Source of the DNA: Dermanyssus gallinae
Taxonomy: Eukaryota; Arthropoda; Arachnida; Mesostigmata; Dermanyssidae
Direction of reading: 5' to 3'
Assembly (NCBI GenBank): GCA_003439945.1
Contig: QVRM01000977.1
Coordinates: 1-64,000 of the forward strand
Length of the DNA: 64,000 bases
This document shows positions 1-10,906 of this stretch, in pieces. The position numbers were made by a program, and so were the translations under genes. Under the pieces are notes generated by a model, which saw only the letters and a program-made list of their open reading frames with translations, was not told where the DNA came from and searched no databases. The number at the start of each line of letters is the position of its first letter. Positions within the stretch are counted from its first letter, which is position 1.

Positions 1-694
1 CCTAAAAATCTAGCAAATTTTGACCAAATCTAGTTTCCAGAAGTTAGTTCCATGGAGAGAGCATTAATAAAGCTAATCCAGGTGGCGTAAAATGAAAGCG
101 CGTTAAAGCGCACTTGGTAAATTGCAGTAAAAAGTATATAGCCCAGCGTTGTCGTATCGGAAGGCCACATCCTTTGTGTTTTTCAATTCTTGACATTTCA
201 GAGTAACAATTGCCCTCAAATAATCAAGTTGCTTACAATGTTTGTAGGCTGGCTTTCCGAATATAGACTGTATTAAACCTTTCTCTTGATATCCACCATT
301 TGCGCAGAAATAATTTTGAATAAACTCCTTATTTTTAGCAGCAGTTTGGCTGCTATATTTTTGCGCCTATTGTCTTTGAAATGTAACCTGAGCGTTTTGT
401 ACTTTTCAAGTTCCGATAGAAGCCCTTACTGCACCAGTATCTTGTTTGCAAACTACCAAACTATGCGTGAGCCTCCGGTAAAACGGACGTCCTTTTTTGG
501 CGTACGAAACGAATGTATGACCGGCACGGACTTTTTAACCGGCCCCATTTTTCTGTGCGGATCACCGCTGTTTACGTAAGTGGCCTTAAGGCAATCCCTG
601 CTTGCGTGGGCGCGTGGCAGTCGCTTTGCCCAGACGGAGCCAATGCATTATTACAAGTTTTATTCATAGACGAGGAGCGCAGGCTTACACCTAC
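1..694. other. AT-rich stretch, nothing recognised
   Basis: I see no domain, repeat family member, RNA gene or splice-bounded exon here. Short open frames exist but look like chance frames. If the two exon candidates that follow on the minus strand form the end of a gene, this stretch would be 3' untranslated or intergenic sequence. Confidence 0.4.
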
Positions 695-1249
695 CTGCAG
701 TGTCATCTGCTGGAATTAGATGGCGGTTCCGTCGAGAGACCTCGCTCTGTCTGGACTGTCTGCAGCGTGGCTGGCAGGATTTCTGAGCTGGCCTCGTGCG
801 TATCATCTGTGACAGGGTTCGGATCTGTCTGTGCTCTCTCTTCCCCTGACAAAGTGTTCTCCCCACTTGTTATTGACTCTGCTGTTGCTATCGTCGTTGT
901 CGTTGTCGTCGTCGCCGCCGTTGTTGGTCCCGTGTGTTCCGCTGTTGGCCGCTCCACTCTCTCATCAGCGGCGTGTGTCGTTCCCTCACGGATGCCCACG
1001 GTTGTCCCATCGTGGTCGCCGTCCATGCTCTGCTCGAGTACGGCGGACGAATCCCATTGTGGACGCTTGCTTGGTTGAGCGCGGCTCGGCGCACTGCCTC
1101 GCTGAAATGAGGCCTCCCCGGCGTCTGACGACGCCGATGATAAGGATGCTGGTGTTGAGGACGTCGTTGAGGACAACGAGGGTAGGAGCTCGATGTCGAC
1201 GTCTTCTTCGGACACAGGCATGTCCGGTGGGTCATCGAACGATGAATAC
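695..1249 (-). CDS. Candidate 3' coding exon of an unknown host gene
   Basis: On the minus strand an acceptor-like site (pyrimidine-rich tract ending GCGTAG) precedes position 1249, and a donor-like CTGCAG|GTAGGT follows position 695. One frame is open from the acceptor for about 180 codons and stops with TGA at 705-703, eight bases before the donor. The peptide begins RYSSFDDPPDMPVSEEDVDI and is rich in Ser, Thr, Glu and Pro, with a Thr-run encoded by a GTC/GTT-like stretch, so it is probably disordered. Its entry phase exactly matches the exit phase of the exon candidate at 2377-2074, which leaves two bases (AG) completed here by G. I do not recognise the protein. The stop lying just before a donor could mean a 3' UTR intron or a fortuitous donor. 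GC content is higher than in the flanks. The call is an inference from splice signals and phase. Confidence 0.45.
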
Positions 1250-1292
1250 CTACGCAACAAGGCAGCAACAGGTTAATTTGCTATTGGACGAT

Positions 1293-1492
1293 CTTCAATC
1301 CCGTAGATCATAGTTTTTTCGGGTTGTCCCTCAGTCAACATTTAACGCCCATGGGACTGCTTTCGCATTGTTTCGTGGGACGGACCCCATAAGTACAAAT
1401 GTGCAACGGTGGAGTTCGAACCCGTGCACCTATGTGTCTTCACTTCAGGCGCACGCTAGTGCACCACGTCACAGGGCTCTACAATCCCGAAG
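1293..1492 (-). mobile_element. tRNA-derived SINE, family A, copy 1
   Basis: Reading the minus strand, a tRNA-like head has an A-box-like segment and the B-box-like GGGTTCGAACTCC, followed by a body shared with copies at 3882-3983 and 53298-53478 and a short A-rich tail. The element occupies about 1314-1478. It is flanked by imperfect 14-bp direct repeats (1293-1306 and 1479-1492) that differ at two positions, which fits a target-site duplication from LINE-driven retroposition. It lies in the presumed intron between the exon candidates at 2377-2074 and 1249-695. It is not a tRNA gene: the ends do not form an acceptor stem and the body continues past the tRNA-like part. Confidence 0.7.
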
Positions 1493-2073
1493 GTTTAGTG
1501 TGGGCTTTATGTCTTGCGACTCAGCTTAATTGTCGCAACTTGCGGATATGTGGTTCGGTAGGCTGTGTAGGCCCGGCCAAATACTAACTGCTTTAACATA
1601 AATTAACCGCACAAAACGATAACAATAGAGCGCTAGAATTTTACTATAAAATGAATTAAGTCATCCTACCAACTTAATTCGACACGTGACGACTCAGAAC
1701 TACACGTAACAGCAAAACTTGATTTTAACATCGGACTTAACGAATTAGTCAGGGCCTCGTCTTAACTGCTCATCTGTTGCTCTATTGTGAAAAGCCCTGT
1801 CATATACATCTGTCTTTATGTCTACCAGACAGTGTCTACCGGACGTTTTCACTGCTATCTAGTCTAAGAGCCCCACTTGGTCCGACACAGAAGGCTGCTG
1901 AAGGGCGTGCGCGATATGTTCCTACGGCCCCTGCGTCGAAGGTTCTTCCAAGACATACGGCCCGACGCTCTTCTGTCTTACTACTCGCACATTACAATCA
2001 CAGTGCAAACTAGAACGTTCGTCAAAACAGTGAACGTTTATATATAAACATACGAACACTGTGAACACAGTAC
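1493..2073. other. Presumed intron remainder, nothing recognised
   Basis: This AT-rich stretch lies between the two minus-strand exon candidates and would be intronic if that gene model is right. No further element is recognised in it. Confidence 0.3.
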
Positions 2074-2377
2074 CTGCTGTTAAAGCGGACGCTTCGTCTG
2101 GGCTCTGGTGCCCGCTGGTGACCCTGCAGGAGTGCATTTTCCAGGTCAGTGAACCTGCCGACACCCTGAGCAAGCGTGCGCAGCTCATTGAGATCCTGTA
2201 AATCCTGCACGTGATGCTCGTTCAGGATCTGTAGAAGGCGGCCGCTTCGTGCCGACGAGTCGAATCGCTTCCTCTCCTGAGCGAATTTCCTGCGTAAGCA
2301 ACTCCCCTTGTCGCTGGTCGCCGTACATGCGTCGCATAAGACCTTGGTTCTCGTAGATAAAGCGACGAACGGCTTTC
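2074..2377 (-). CDS. Candidate internal coding exon of an unknown host gene
   Basis: A strong acceptor (TACTTTCCTACAG) precedes position 2377 on the minus strand and a donor CAGCAG|GTACTG follows 2074. One frame is open across all 304 bases and includes a helical, amphipathic segment (LLQILNEHHVQDLQDLNEL, then TLAQGVGRFTDLENALLQG). It leaves two bases that join in phase to the exon candidate starting at 1249. A second frame is also open over the first two thirds and looks protein-like (FIYENQGLMRRMYGDQRQG), so an indel or an alternative reading is possible. The phase match and the strong splice sites favour the fully open frame. I do not recognise the family; the segment would suit a coiled-coil or helical protein. 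No upstream exon was identified with confidence. Confidence 0.45.
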
Positions 2378-2432
2378 CTGTAGGAAAGTACGCGCAAGGA
2401 AACATGTAGCTAGCTTGTACGTTTTAATTGCT

Positions 2433-2471
<39 letters not shown>

Positions 2472-3867
2472 GCAACCTGCACTTTGAAGCGATAGCGAAA
2501 GATTTGTTTTTCTGGATAAGCTGTGCGATTAGTCGTAGCCAGACCATGTAGACTATATATATATATAAATCCAGGGTTTGTCACACACACACACACAAAC
2601 ACACACACCGGGAGAGTCCGACCGTAAATGCTTGGAAGGAATTTGTTAAATCAAGGTTAAATCCAAATCTTTTAGAAAAGGTAACAGTAAAAGTTGTGAT
2701 TCCTAAGACGTCCTAAACTCAGTCTTAAACTCTGTCTATCTTGCCCAGTGTATCAACGCATAAATAAGTCTCAAAAAGTTTTCTAGATGATGACATTCAT
2801 TAGGGGTAAGCCAAATTACAAAAAAAAACCTGTTTCGCTCTGTTCGGGCCTGCACGTATCCAAAACGAACGCTTGCTGACTTCAAATAAGTGCGCATTTG
2901 TACTAGCGTCAGACGAAAGGATGTAATAATGAACAGCGTACTATTGGATATTGTCAAGTCAGTTCTAGCCCTCGGTGGCCTACTATGAGAATACTTTTAT
3001 TATACTTTTTAATGGTCGTCTCGTAGTAGCGTCTGCATCTTTAGTAGCCGAATGCTGCAAATAATTCGATTAGTTCACAATGATGCGCTAAAAACCGCGC
3101 ACTTGAACCGCGCTTAAAGTGACAGCCAAAATCACTACAGAGCCATAACTAACGTCTATAAATCGCCTGAAAGGAAGAGAAGAAAGGCTCCCAGCGGACT
3201 TCAGCACTGTTCTAAGCAATAACCTCACGTCGAATAGGAATCGTGATCTTATCATTACTACACTTACTGTCAGATACGATTTATGTTCGCCAGGGACCTA
3301 TCATTTTAGTTGCGGTTGCGAGTAACATGCTACCCCTAAGTAGCATCTATGGGAAAGCCTGCAATAAAAAAGAGAGGTGAAGAAGATATTGCCGAACACT
3401 GAATCATACTCATATAATTATTTTGATTTCTATTATCATTTGTATGAGTGATGATTCTGAGTGTAAAGCTCCTTGTGTACGTTCTGTACTTAATAAAAAT
3501 TACGACGTCATTCAATTAAGTACCATATATATATATATATATATCTTCTGAGTCTGAAAGTACTCAAAAATAGGGTCTTGGGATAAGCACTTGTCTAACT
3601 TTTACGTCAATTCCCCAAAATTATCCTACAAAAACGCTGCTAATACGTATCTCAACTTCTGCTCAGACCCTTTACGGGACTTTAGCAGTAAGGCCATAGG
3701 CGGGAGTTAAAAGGTGTTTCCAAGATCCTCGATGAATGGCGTCGAGGTAGCATACAGTTGGTGATAGATTCCACGTCCAGATAAGGAAAGGGGGTGAGTG
3801 AAACATACGGATCTTTATATGCATTCCCGTCAAGATGCTCCTAAAACGACTCATAAACACAAGTGCT
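2378..3867. other. AT-rich intergenic or intronic DNA with (TA)n arrays
   Basis: It contains a (TA)n array at 2435-2471, a short (CA)n tract near 2582-2608 and another (TA)n run near 3527-3543. I see no coding signal. Confidence 0.4.
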
Positions 3868-3997
3868 TCTAAAACTAGTCTCATAAATACAAATGTGCAA
3901 CGGTGGGGCTCGAACCCGTGCACCTATGTGTCTCCTCCGGTCGCGAGGCGCACGCAAATGCACCACGCCACCGAGCTCGACACTCTAAAACTGGTCT
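3868..3997 (-). mobile_element. tRNA-derived SINE, family A, copy 2 (head only)
   Basis: The tRNA-like head of family A occupies about 3882-3983, with B box GGGTTCGAGCCCC on the minus strand. It is bounded by 14-bp direct repeats (3868-3881 and 3984-3997) that differ at one base. The copy lacks most of the 3' body seen in copy 3, yet it still has a target duplication, so it inserted in this short form or lost its tail during insertion. Confidence 0.7.
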
Positions 3998-4223
3998 GAC
4001 ACGACGGAACCGTTTGAACCCACAAAAGCGGTGCGTGATATGGTGACACTATGAAGTATACACACACACGCGGGAATAGCGGCGTAGGAAGTGATGCGAA
4101 CACCGTCGAGACATAACGTGATGATGTCTCCACAGAACAACGCCTTTAGCATCGAAAAATCGTCCAACGGGAAACCTTACAACTTTTATCTTCATCTATA
4201 TAAATGCTACGTGCCAGTCAAAA

Positions 4224-4280
4224 CTAACGAAACAGCTGCGACAGCTTAGATTTGGAAGCTTGTCCCAGTTGTTTCGTTAG
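4224..4280. repeat. Short inverted repeat
   Basis: Arms at 4224-4238 (CTAACGAAACAGCTG) and 4266-4280 pair at 14 of 15 positions across a 27-base loop. It could be a small hairpin or the remains of a MITE. Confidence 0.5.
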
Positions 4281-5268
4281 CATGTGTCTCATTTTTGTTA
4301 TAGCAATTTTTGTGAGGAAACCATGCGGGCGGTAGTCGTCTGAGTTAGAATCTTGTGAGGTGCAATCCAGTGTAGCCAACTAACGGTACAACACGGATCG
4401 GAACGTCCATAATAAACAGTTCAATGTGTTTTGTAAGTCGGGCATCTACGTGGAAATTCTGCGGATGCAGCATGTTCTGATGACGACACCTAGCAAAACA
4501 GAGGGGCCTCAATCGTGATGGCTCACCATCGTGTTTCATCTGTCCAGATTCGTGAGTTGCACTGCTGCTGCGGTTGCCTACGGCCACGATAATGCTAACG
4601 GCGAAGGCAACAAGGGAGTGTAATTCTCGGCCAAAGAAATGAAATCGGTTTTGTTTTGTCTTCTTCTTCTGTACTGTGCAGAGTAGATGGAGCAAGCAGG
4701 GTGGATGAGGGTGGGGTTCGGGAGAGGGGAGAGATGGCGATAGACTCATCTAAGTAGCACAGTAGCAGAACTCGTGTGCGTTTCCATACAAATTCAGCCC
4801 CGTGGACCAGCGATTGACGGCGACCCATTGAACGAACCGCATAGAGAGAGAGAGATTTCTTCGTCAACAAAGTCAACAATAGGTGGAGTTGTACGCAAAC
4901 ACGCTGAAGGCAGCTGGCAACAAATCGCCAACAAGCACGGACGAAACAACAACAACAGCAGCAGCACTACACCAGCGTCAGCATGCGGAAGATTCGCCGT
5001 CGTTCAACGTCAGGTCCGCCACAACGTATGCAGGTTGTGGTGAGCGTGCTTGTTTTGGGGGACCGCGCGGGGTGTTTGTTTATGGCGTATCCTTCGTCGG
5101 CATAGCCGGCGTTCGATAGCGAACGCTGGCCGTAAATTAAATGGCAGCGCCGACGAACGCGGTGATGACGCCGGGTTGGCTGGTGAAAGTCTGTAGAGCA
5201 AACTGTCTTGGGTCCCGAGGCAAACTATCAACACGGATGTGCACATACACACTCACGCATATATATAC

Positions 5269-5300
<32 letters not shown>

Positions 5301-5390
5301 GTTTTTTTATCATGTGTACGGTTATTTCATGTCATGGCTAATTTTAATCCACTCCGGCATTTACCTTGTCTAAATTGGAAACCATGCAAA
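4281..5390. other. Partly GC-rich stretch, nothing firmly recognised
   Basis: The part from 4590 to 5200 is richer in GC and in short open frames on both strands, but none has a recognisable domain or a convincing pair of splice sites. A (TA)n run lies at about 5272-5300. Confidence 0.3.
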
Positions 5391-5476
5391 CCAATATAAG
5401 AGTGGCCGGTCTGGGTCTCGAACCCAGTCCTCCCGAATGCAAGGCAAAGGCTTTGCCACTAAGCCATCTTGCTCGG
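5391..5476 (-). mobile_element. tRNA-like SINE head, family C
   Basis: On the minus strand the segment has an A-box-like TGGCTTAGTGGC and a B-box GGGTTCGAGACCC with tRNA-like spacing. The would-be acceptor arms do not pair, so I read it as a SINE head rather than a functional tRNA. It abuts the long (TA)n array at 5477-5568. Confidence 0.55.

Positions 5477-5568
<92 letters not shown>
5477..5568. repeat. (TA)n microsatellite, about 90 bp
   Basis: This is the longest continuous TA array in the window, with one TAAA-type interruption near its start. It adjoins the SINE head at 5391-5476. Confidence 0.95.
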
Positions 5569-5570
<2 letters not shown>

Positions 5571-5617
5571 AAGTTTATCATAACAGTATGTACTTATTTT
5601 AAGGTTTGGTGAAGCTC

Positions 5618-6653
5618 GGCAAGAAAAGAAACAAATATTTTTTTCCAATTGAAGGAGGGGGCGGAAATGTCATGTTTAGGAGCGAAGGATGAAATTTAGT
5701 AGCTATTCTGCTTTTTTCCTCCTCCTACATAGTTGTGAAAAATTTCCGTTTGCGAGAGAACCAACGCATGACGGAACCGATCATACCGGTGTGTTCTGCG
5801 GAAAATACTGCATAATCTGAATGACATCAGACGCAAGCTAGCGAAAGGCGAATAGCGGGATTAACGGAAGTCATAAATCCATATGTTGTTTGTTGAAGCT
5901 TTCCCGTGCAGAACCGTATAATTTTGCCATTGCGACTAAAAATATTCGCCCAAAAGACTATTCTCGGGCAATAGCAAATTTAATGCCCATCACGTTCGCA
6001 TCAAAGTGATAGTGCTGCGTTACGTTGCCGCCATATCGAAAGTGAAGGCTTGCATATTTGCTAGCATTTTGGCCTGCAAGGATGTATCAGAACGTTGGGT
6101 ACATCTTTAGCGTTTTAGTAGAACTCGACAAGAAAATATGTTTTCCCAATGGAAAGAGGGGGCGGAAACGTTTCGGCAAAATTTACGGCTCGCAACGTAA
6201 AAGCTTTAACGTAAAATAAAAAAAATGGCAACAACGTAACGCAGCACTGTCACTGTGGTACGACAATTATGGGCATTCAAATTGCTATTGTCTGTGAATA
6301 GCCTTTTGGGCGTATATTTTTGGTCGTAATGGCAAGATTGTATGGCTCTACACGCGAAAGCTTCGACTTAAAGCATAACAACAAATTGACTTTTTATGAC
6401 TTTCTTTAATCCCGTTATATGCCTTTCGCGAGCTTGCGCCGGGTGTCATTCAGATGATGTACAATTTTCTGCCGAACACGCCGGTATGATCGGATTCCTT
6501 CGTGCGGTAACTGTTTTTTTCGCAAACGTATAATTTGCACGACTATGTAGAAAAAAGGCAGAATAGCTACTATTTGTATTTATAAATTTCATCTTCACTC
6601 CTAAACAAGACGTTTCCGCCCCCTCCTTTTATTGGAACAATTATTTTCTTGCC
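5618..6653. repeat. Foldback element with ~0.4 kb arms
   Basis: The left arm (about 5618-6032) and the reverse complement of the right arm (about 6225-6653) align along nearly their whole length. Shared blocks include GGAGGGGGCGGAAA near the outer ends, TAGCTATTCTGC, GATCATACCGG and GTGCTGCGTTACGTTG at the inner ends. By eye the arms are roughly 75-85% alike with small indels. The ~190-bp spacer holds a further forward copy of the outer-end motif (6126-6172). No transposase frame is present. It resembles a foldback-type DNA element or an inverted duplication; I saw no clear target duplication. Confidence 0.65.
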
Positions 6654-7404
6654 TTTTTTGCAGACAAACAGTGGTGGCAGAAATATCTTACAACTGTCAG
6701 TGACGGCAAAGGATGCACCGAGTTGATTAGTGACGAATTGCCGACGCAACATTTTCGCGGTTAGCAGAGTTGGTCGAACGAGGAAAATCCACTGACGAAA
6801 AAGGAAATTATGAAAGAGTCGATCATACTGATTGCAGCAATATAGATAAAAAAATTTGTGACAACATAAATCATTTAAAAGCGCACCTCGAAATTGTTTA
6901 AGGAGCTTTGTTGTTGTGCCATCAATATCTGATAGATGATGCGATGTAACGGAAAAGATGAACGGTTCATACGTGTACTTTAGACGGTTTATGGCAGCTG
7001 ATATGATGACAGATGACGCTTCGTTCAGTCTCGTTCATCTCAATCTTGCGCGCATCTCAAACGCCGTGTGAGGTGAATTTCCGCCGGCAATCTAAACGGC
7101 TCAAATAGATGACAAATGACCGCGCCAATCAACCTACGACCACAGTCAATGGGCCAGTGTTGACTGTTTACTAAACACTAGCAGTGAGAGCCAGTGGCCT
7201 CAGAATTGGAGAGTCCAGCACGCTACGCAGAGAGAAAGAGAATGTTAAGACGTCAATTAGGCGTCCTGCACTACAAAGGATATTTCTCTCCCTTTCGGCT
7301 TCCAGGTCTCTGGTAATCTTTTCCTGTGGCTCTTCCCTCTCATGCAGATCCGCCGGCCGCTTCCTGTTTGTCGACCTTCTGGTTCTGGGAGCTCGCCTGC
7401 GTTT
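6654..7404. other. Unassigned DNA
   Basis: No recognisable coding sequence is present. GC content rises from about 7150 toward the gag-like frame that follows. Confidence 0.3.
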
Positions 7405-7641
7405 TCACCTTCTGACCTGTTTTTCCCTCCGGGATTTCCTCTCTGGGCAGCTGTGGGTTCGTTGCGTTGCCCCCTTCGGCGGACATTGGTCGCTTCCTAA
7501 CCGTTCTTCTGGGGAAGGGGGGGAGCTTGAATGGAGAGAGGAGGCTGTGCGACCGTTACTGACCAGTGGCTCCAGTAGCGACAATTTCGTCAGGCTATCC
7601 GCCAGCTGTTGAATCAATTCGACTGAGGCTGAAGATGCCAC
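7405..7641 (-). pseudogene. Possible start of an LTR-retrotransposon gag
   Basis: A 78-codon minus-strand frame begins right at the presumed primer-binding site and reads ASSASVELIQQLADSLTKLS near its start, then becomes Ser/Pro- and Arg/Lys-rich. The placement fits a gag start: upstream on the same strand come a TATATAAG box (7688-7681), an AATAAA (7667-7662) and then TGGCATCTTC at 7640-7631, which could be a primer-binding site. No protease, RT or integrase follows, so it would be a fragment. Alternatively it is an ordinary exon-like GC island. Confidence 0.3.
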
Positions 7642-7760
7642 GTTTAGTACTTTACGAATGCTTTATTTTGGAGTGTGAAGCTTATATAGAACAGGCTTGA
7701 CGAGAGGTCGGGATGTTTGGACGTACTCAATGCCTTGCATCTTTGGTGTCGTCCTCTATG
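7642..7760 (-). mobile_element. Possible 3' part of an LTR
   Basis: The minus strand has a TATA box, then within about 25 bases a polyadenylation signal, then a TGG-starting sequence followed by an open frame. This is the usual R-U5-PBS-gag order. No second LTR copy is visible in the window, so the limits are uncertain. Confidence 0.3.
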
Positions 7761-8046
7761 TAACAGTCGCCAGGTACACAGTGAATGGTTATGACTACCT
7801 GATATGTTCAAACGCCGCTTTTCAGATGCTGCCCAGCTTTGCCTCAAAAAAATTACCAAAGTTTACAATTTCGAAGACTAGCGATGCACGCAAGCCAATG
7901 CACCTATTTGCGAACACAAGGTTTACTAATTCCAGACTTGTACTAAGATTACAAGTTGTTTTGCACAACACATTCCACTTAACTGCCTTGTCTAAGCTGT
8001 GCCACGTATACCTGCCGTCCGCCATACATACACTATGCCGGACATA

Positions 8047-9369
8047 CGAGGTGTGTTCAAAAAGTATCGCGAACTTTTGAATTTTCGCGGGTTACGTATA
8101 TTCGAATTTCGATTTTTTGTGGCGTTATGTTGGTACTCATGTCTCTCACTTATGCCGACAAGCTCGGCCATTTTGAATGTTCACTTAATTGTTGACAGCT
8201 GCTTTGCTTGCACGTGTTTTGGATCGTCTTCGATTTTTACCTATTCAAAAAATGGATCAAAGAACCTGTATCAAATTTTGTGTGAAAAACGAAATTAAGT
8301 GCGCGGATGCATTCCGAATGTTGACTGTGGCATACGGAGAAGCTACCTTGGACCGAAGCAACGTTTATCGGTGGTACAAAATGTTCTCAGAAGGCCGAGA
8401 AGATGTGAACGACGAAGAGCGTGCCGGACGCCCGAGCACTTCAACAACAGACGAAAAAATTAATGAAGTGGAGAAAATGGTATTGGCCAATCGTCGAATC
8501 ACCGTTAGAGAAGTTGCTGAGGACCTAAACATATCGATTGGCTCGTGCCATTCGATTTTTATCAATGATTTGGGCATGAGACGGGTCGCCGCGAAATTCG
8601 TACCAAAATTGCTCAATTGCGACCAAAAACAGCATCGCATGAACATTGCTAATGAGATGTTGGACTCTGTCCGCGACGACCCAAATTTGCTCCAGAGGGT
8701 CATAACTGGTGACGAATCGTGGGTTTATGGTTATGACGTGGAAACCAAAGCTCAATCATCTCAATGGAAGCTGCCGCACGAACCAAGACCGAAAAAAGCG
8801 CGCCAAGTTCGGTCGAATGTGAAAGTTTTGCTGACAGTTTTCTTCGATTGCAGGGGCGTGGTGCATCATGAGTTCTTGCCACAGGGTAGAACGGTCAATA
8901 AGGAATATTACCTGCAAGTTATGCGCAATTTGCGCGAAGCAATCCGCCAGAAACGCCCGGATTTGTGGAAGAACAAAAATTGGCTTTTGCACCACGATAA
9001 CGCCCCTGCTCACACATCGTTGCTTGTGCGCGAGTTTTTGGCCAAAAACAACACACTAATGATGCCGCAGCCACCGTATTCCCCAGATCTGGCCCCCTGT
9101 GACTTTTTCTTGTTCCCTAAACTGAAGAGGCCCATGAAAGGACGACGTTACGCTACGCTTGACGAGATAAAGACGGCATCGAAGGAGGAGCTGAACAAGA
9201 TAAAAAAAATGGTTTTTTGAAGTGCTTCGAAGATTGGAAAAACCGTTGGCACAAGTGTATAATATCTCATGGGGATTACTTTGAAGGGGACAAAATAGAT
9301 ATTCATGAATAAATGAATAATTTTTGAAAAAACACAAAAGTCGCGATACTTTTTGAACACACCTCTTGC
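8047..9369 (+). mobile_element. Mariner (DD34D) transposon, nearly complete
   Basis: Terminal inverted repeats share the core GAGGTGTGTTCAAAAAGTAT, at about 8048-8067 and again, inverted, at about 9346-9365. TA dinucleotides flank both ends (8045-8046 and 9370-9371), as expected for mariner target choice. The last few bases differ between the two ends. The interior carries one transposase frame on the plus strand. The whole is about 1.3 kb, the usual mariner size. Confidence 0.9.
8252..9312 (+). pseudogene. Mariner transposase, frameshifted near the C-terminus
   Basis: This is a cut-and-paste transposase acting in the nucleus on its own inverted repeats. From the ATG at 8252 (MDQRTCIKFC) the frame holds paired N-terminal helix-turn-helix regions in about the first 120 residues and then the catalytic triad: D154 in GDESW, D249 in HHDNAPAH and D284 in YSPDLAPCDFF. 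The spacing of 34 residues between the last two defines mariner. The ATG at 8189 is open but extends into the terminal region, so 8252 is preferred. The frame ends early at 9220 inside a run of A then T (near 9200-9216); the next frame carries the rest of the conserved C-terminus (CFEDWKNRWHKCI) to a stop at 9312. All catalytic residues are kept, so the copy is young or the shift is a sequencing error in a homopolymer. Confidence 0.9.
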
Positions 9370-9371
9370 TA

Positions 9372-10906
9372 CTACGTAACTGTGTTATCCTTATATGTTA
9401 CCTTATAGCGCTCGAACCCTGCTGATCGTTGCGTAGGTGGTTTTGTTGTACCCCACCAATTGAGCTGACCGCTGTTTCACTTCGAATCGATCTGGCGCCT
9501 CAGTTTTCCATCGCAGGCTACACACTATGCATCAAAATGATCTCTAAGCACCACTCCTCACTCTTGTGTCTCACTCTCTGTTCACGCCCCTGCTCTTAAC
9601 GAGCCAACGAGACTCCTCAGAATTAAGCGGCCATAGAACGGCCGGTCGTTTCTTGCGCCAAAACGGTGAGTCCTTTGATTTTATTATTCAGCTCGATTGT
9701 GCATATCAGGGCCTGGCAAATAAATCGTTGAATATTCTTTTTGTTACGAATTTGGTCGGTAACACAGTGGCTGCCCACTGACTAGAACAATCATGTACTT
9801 TAAACATATATCAACAACTTCTGTTGATTTAACCATACCCCCTAATTTATTAATCAAAGAACTTTTTAATTTAAAAAACATCTACATATATGTCACACGA
9901 CTGTAAATGCTATCAAACGGCATCGTCGGCAAGACGGTCTGGTAAAAATGACTTGCCACTCTAATGTCATATATATTGTGGGCTCAGCCTCCAAATATAG
10001 CGCAGAATACAGATCCTGAGTCCCAGGGACTCGTTTCTTGCGTATATTAGTCATTTTAATTATTATTAATAAAAAACACAAGCATTAAGTACGCTACCCG
10101 TCTCCTGTAATCGCTCTCTGAAACAGTTCAGGGTCTTCTGCTACTGCCTAAATGTTCAATTTGGATATTTCCCGAAGGGCGTTCAATTGCTGAGAAGTCA
10201 ACATTTTTGGAACAACTTCTTCTGGTGTATAACATATCGATCAAGATTGTTACAGTTGACCCGTAAGATATCTCCAATTTCGTACCTATCTCTTTGACAT
10301 AAATTAGGCAATTGTTGAGTACGAGATCACGAACTTTTTTACGTTTTCTTCCGTTATTGACGTCAAAAGCGTTCCCAAACGAACCAGAAAACCGTTGGAT
10401 TTGATGGTTTCGGTCTGGCGGTAGACTTCAAAGTACTACAACTTGCCGATCCGCTCTCGTGTAAATTAATTTACAAACATTCTCTGAAGTGTTGCGTAAA
10501 ATAACTGTCCCAATCTTCGCACTTTCGGCGGGCGACTTTACAGCCCTGAGGATGTCGACGTGTCATATGTATGCAATGCTTTGACCAAAAAGGTCTACTC
10601 TATATATACTTGAATATGTATACACATGACAAGTTAGATACGTACTTATTCGATTCTGGATACGCGCAAGACAATGTGCTATTAAGCAGACGTTTGCTGG
10701 GAATACAGTATTGCCTTATATAGTTTGCATGTAGTATTTGTCCAATTGAAGCAATTTACAGTAGCAGCTAACAGTGTATGTGTATTTATGCATTCGAAGA
10801 TAAATAGCGTGTGTGGCATCACAATAGCAACAACACAAGAGAAAGCAGACAGATTCAGAGAAAGTGATGAGTAAGAACGGGTTATGTGTATCTGTGTAAG
10901 ACTAAC
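9372..10906. other. AT-rich DNA, nothing recognised
   Basis: No repeat family, RNA gene or exon is recognisable. Open frames here are short and AT-biased. Confidence 0.35.

Noticed and set aside
3882..3983. tRNA gene
   Set aside because: Same tRNA-like head as other SINE-A copies and flanked by a target duplication.
5391..5476. tRNA gene
   Set aside because: A- and B-box-like sequences are present but the acceptor arms do not pair and the neighbouring sequence is repetitive; called a SINE head.
5344..5648. Frames of repeated Tyr-Ile
   Set aside because: Translations of the (TA)n array.
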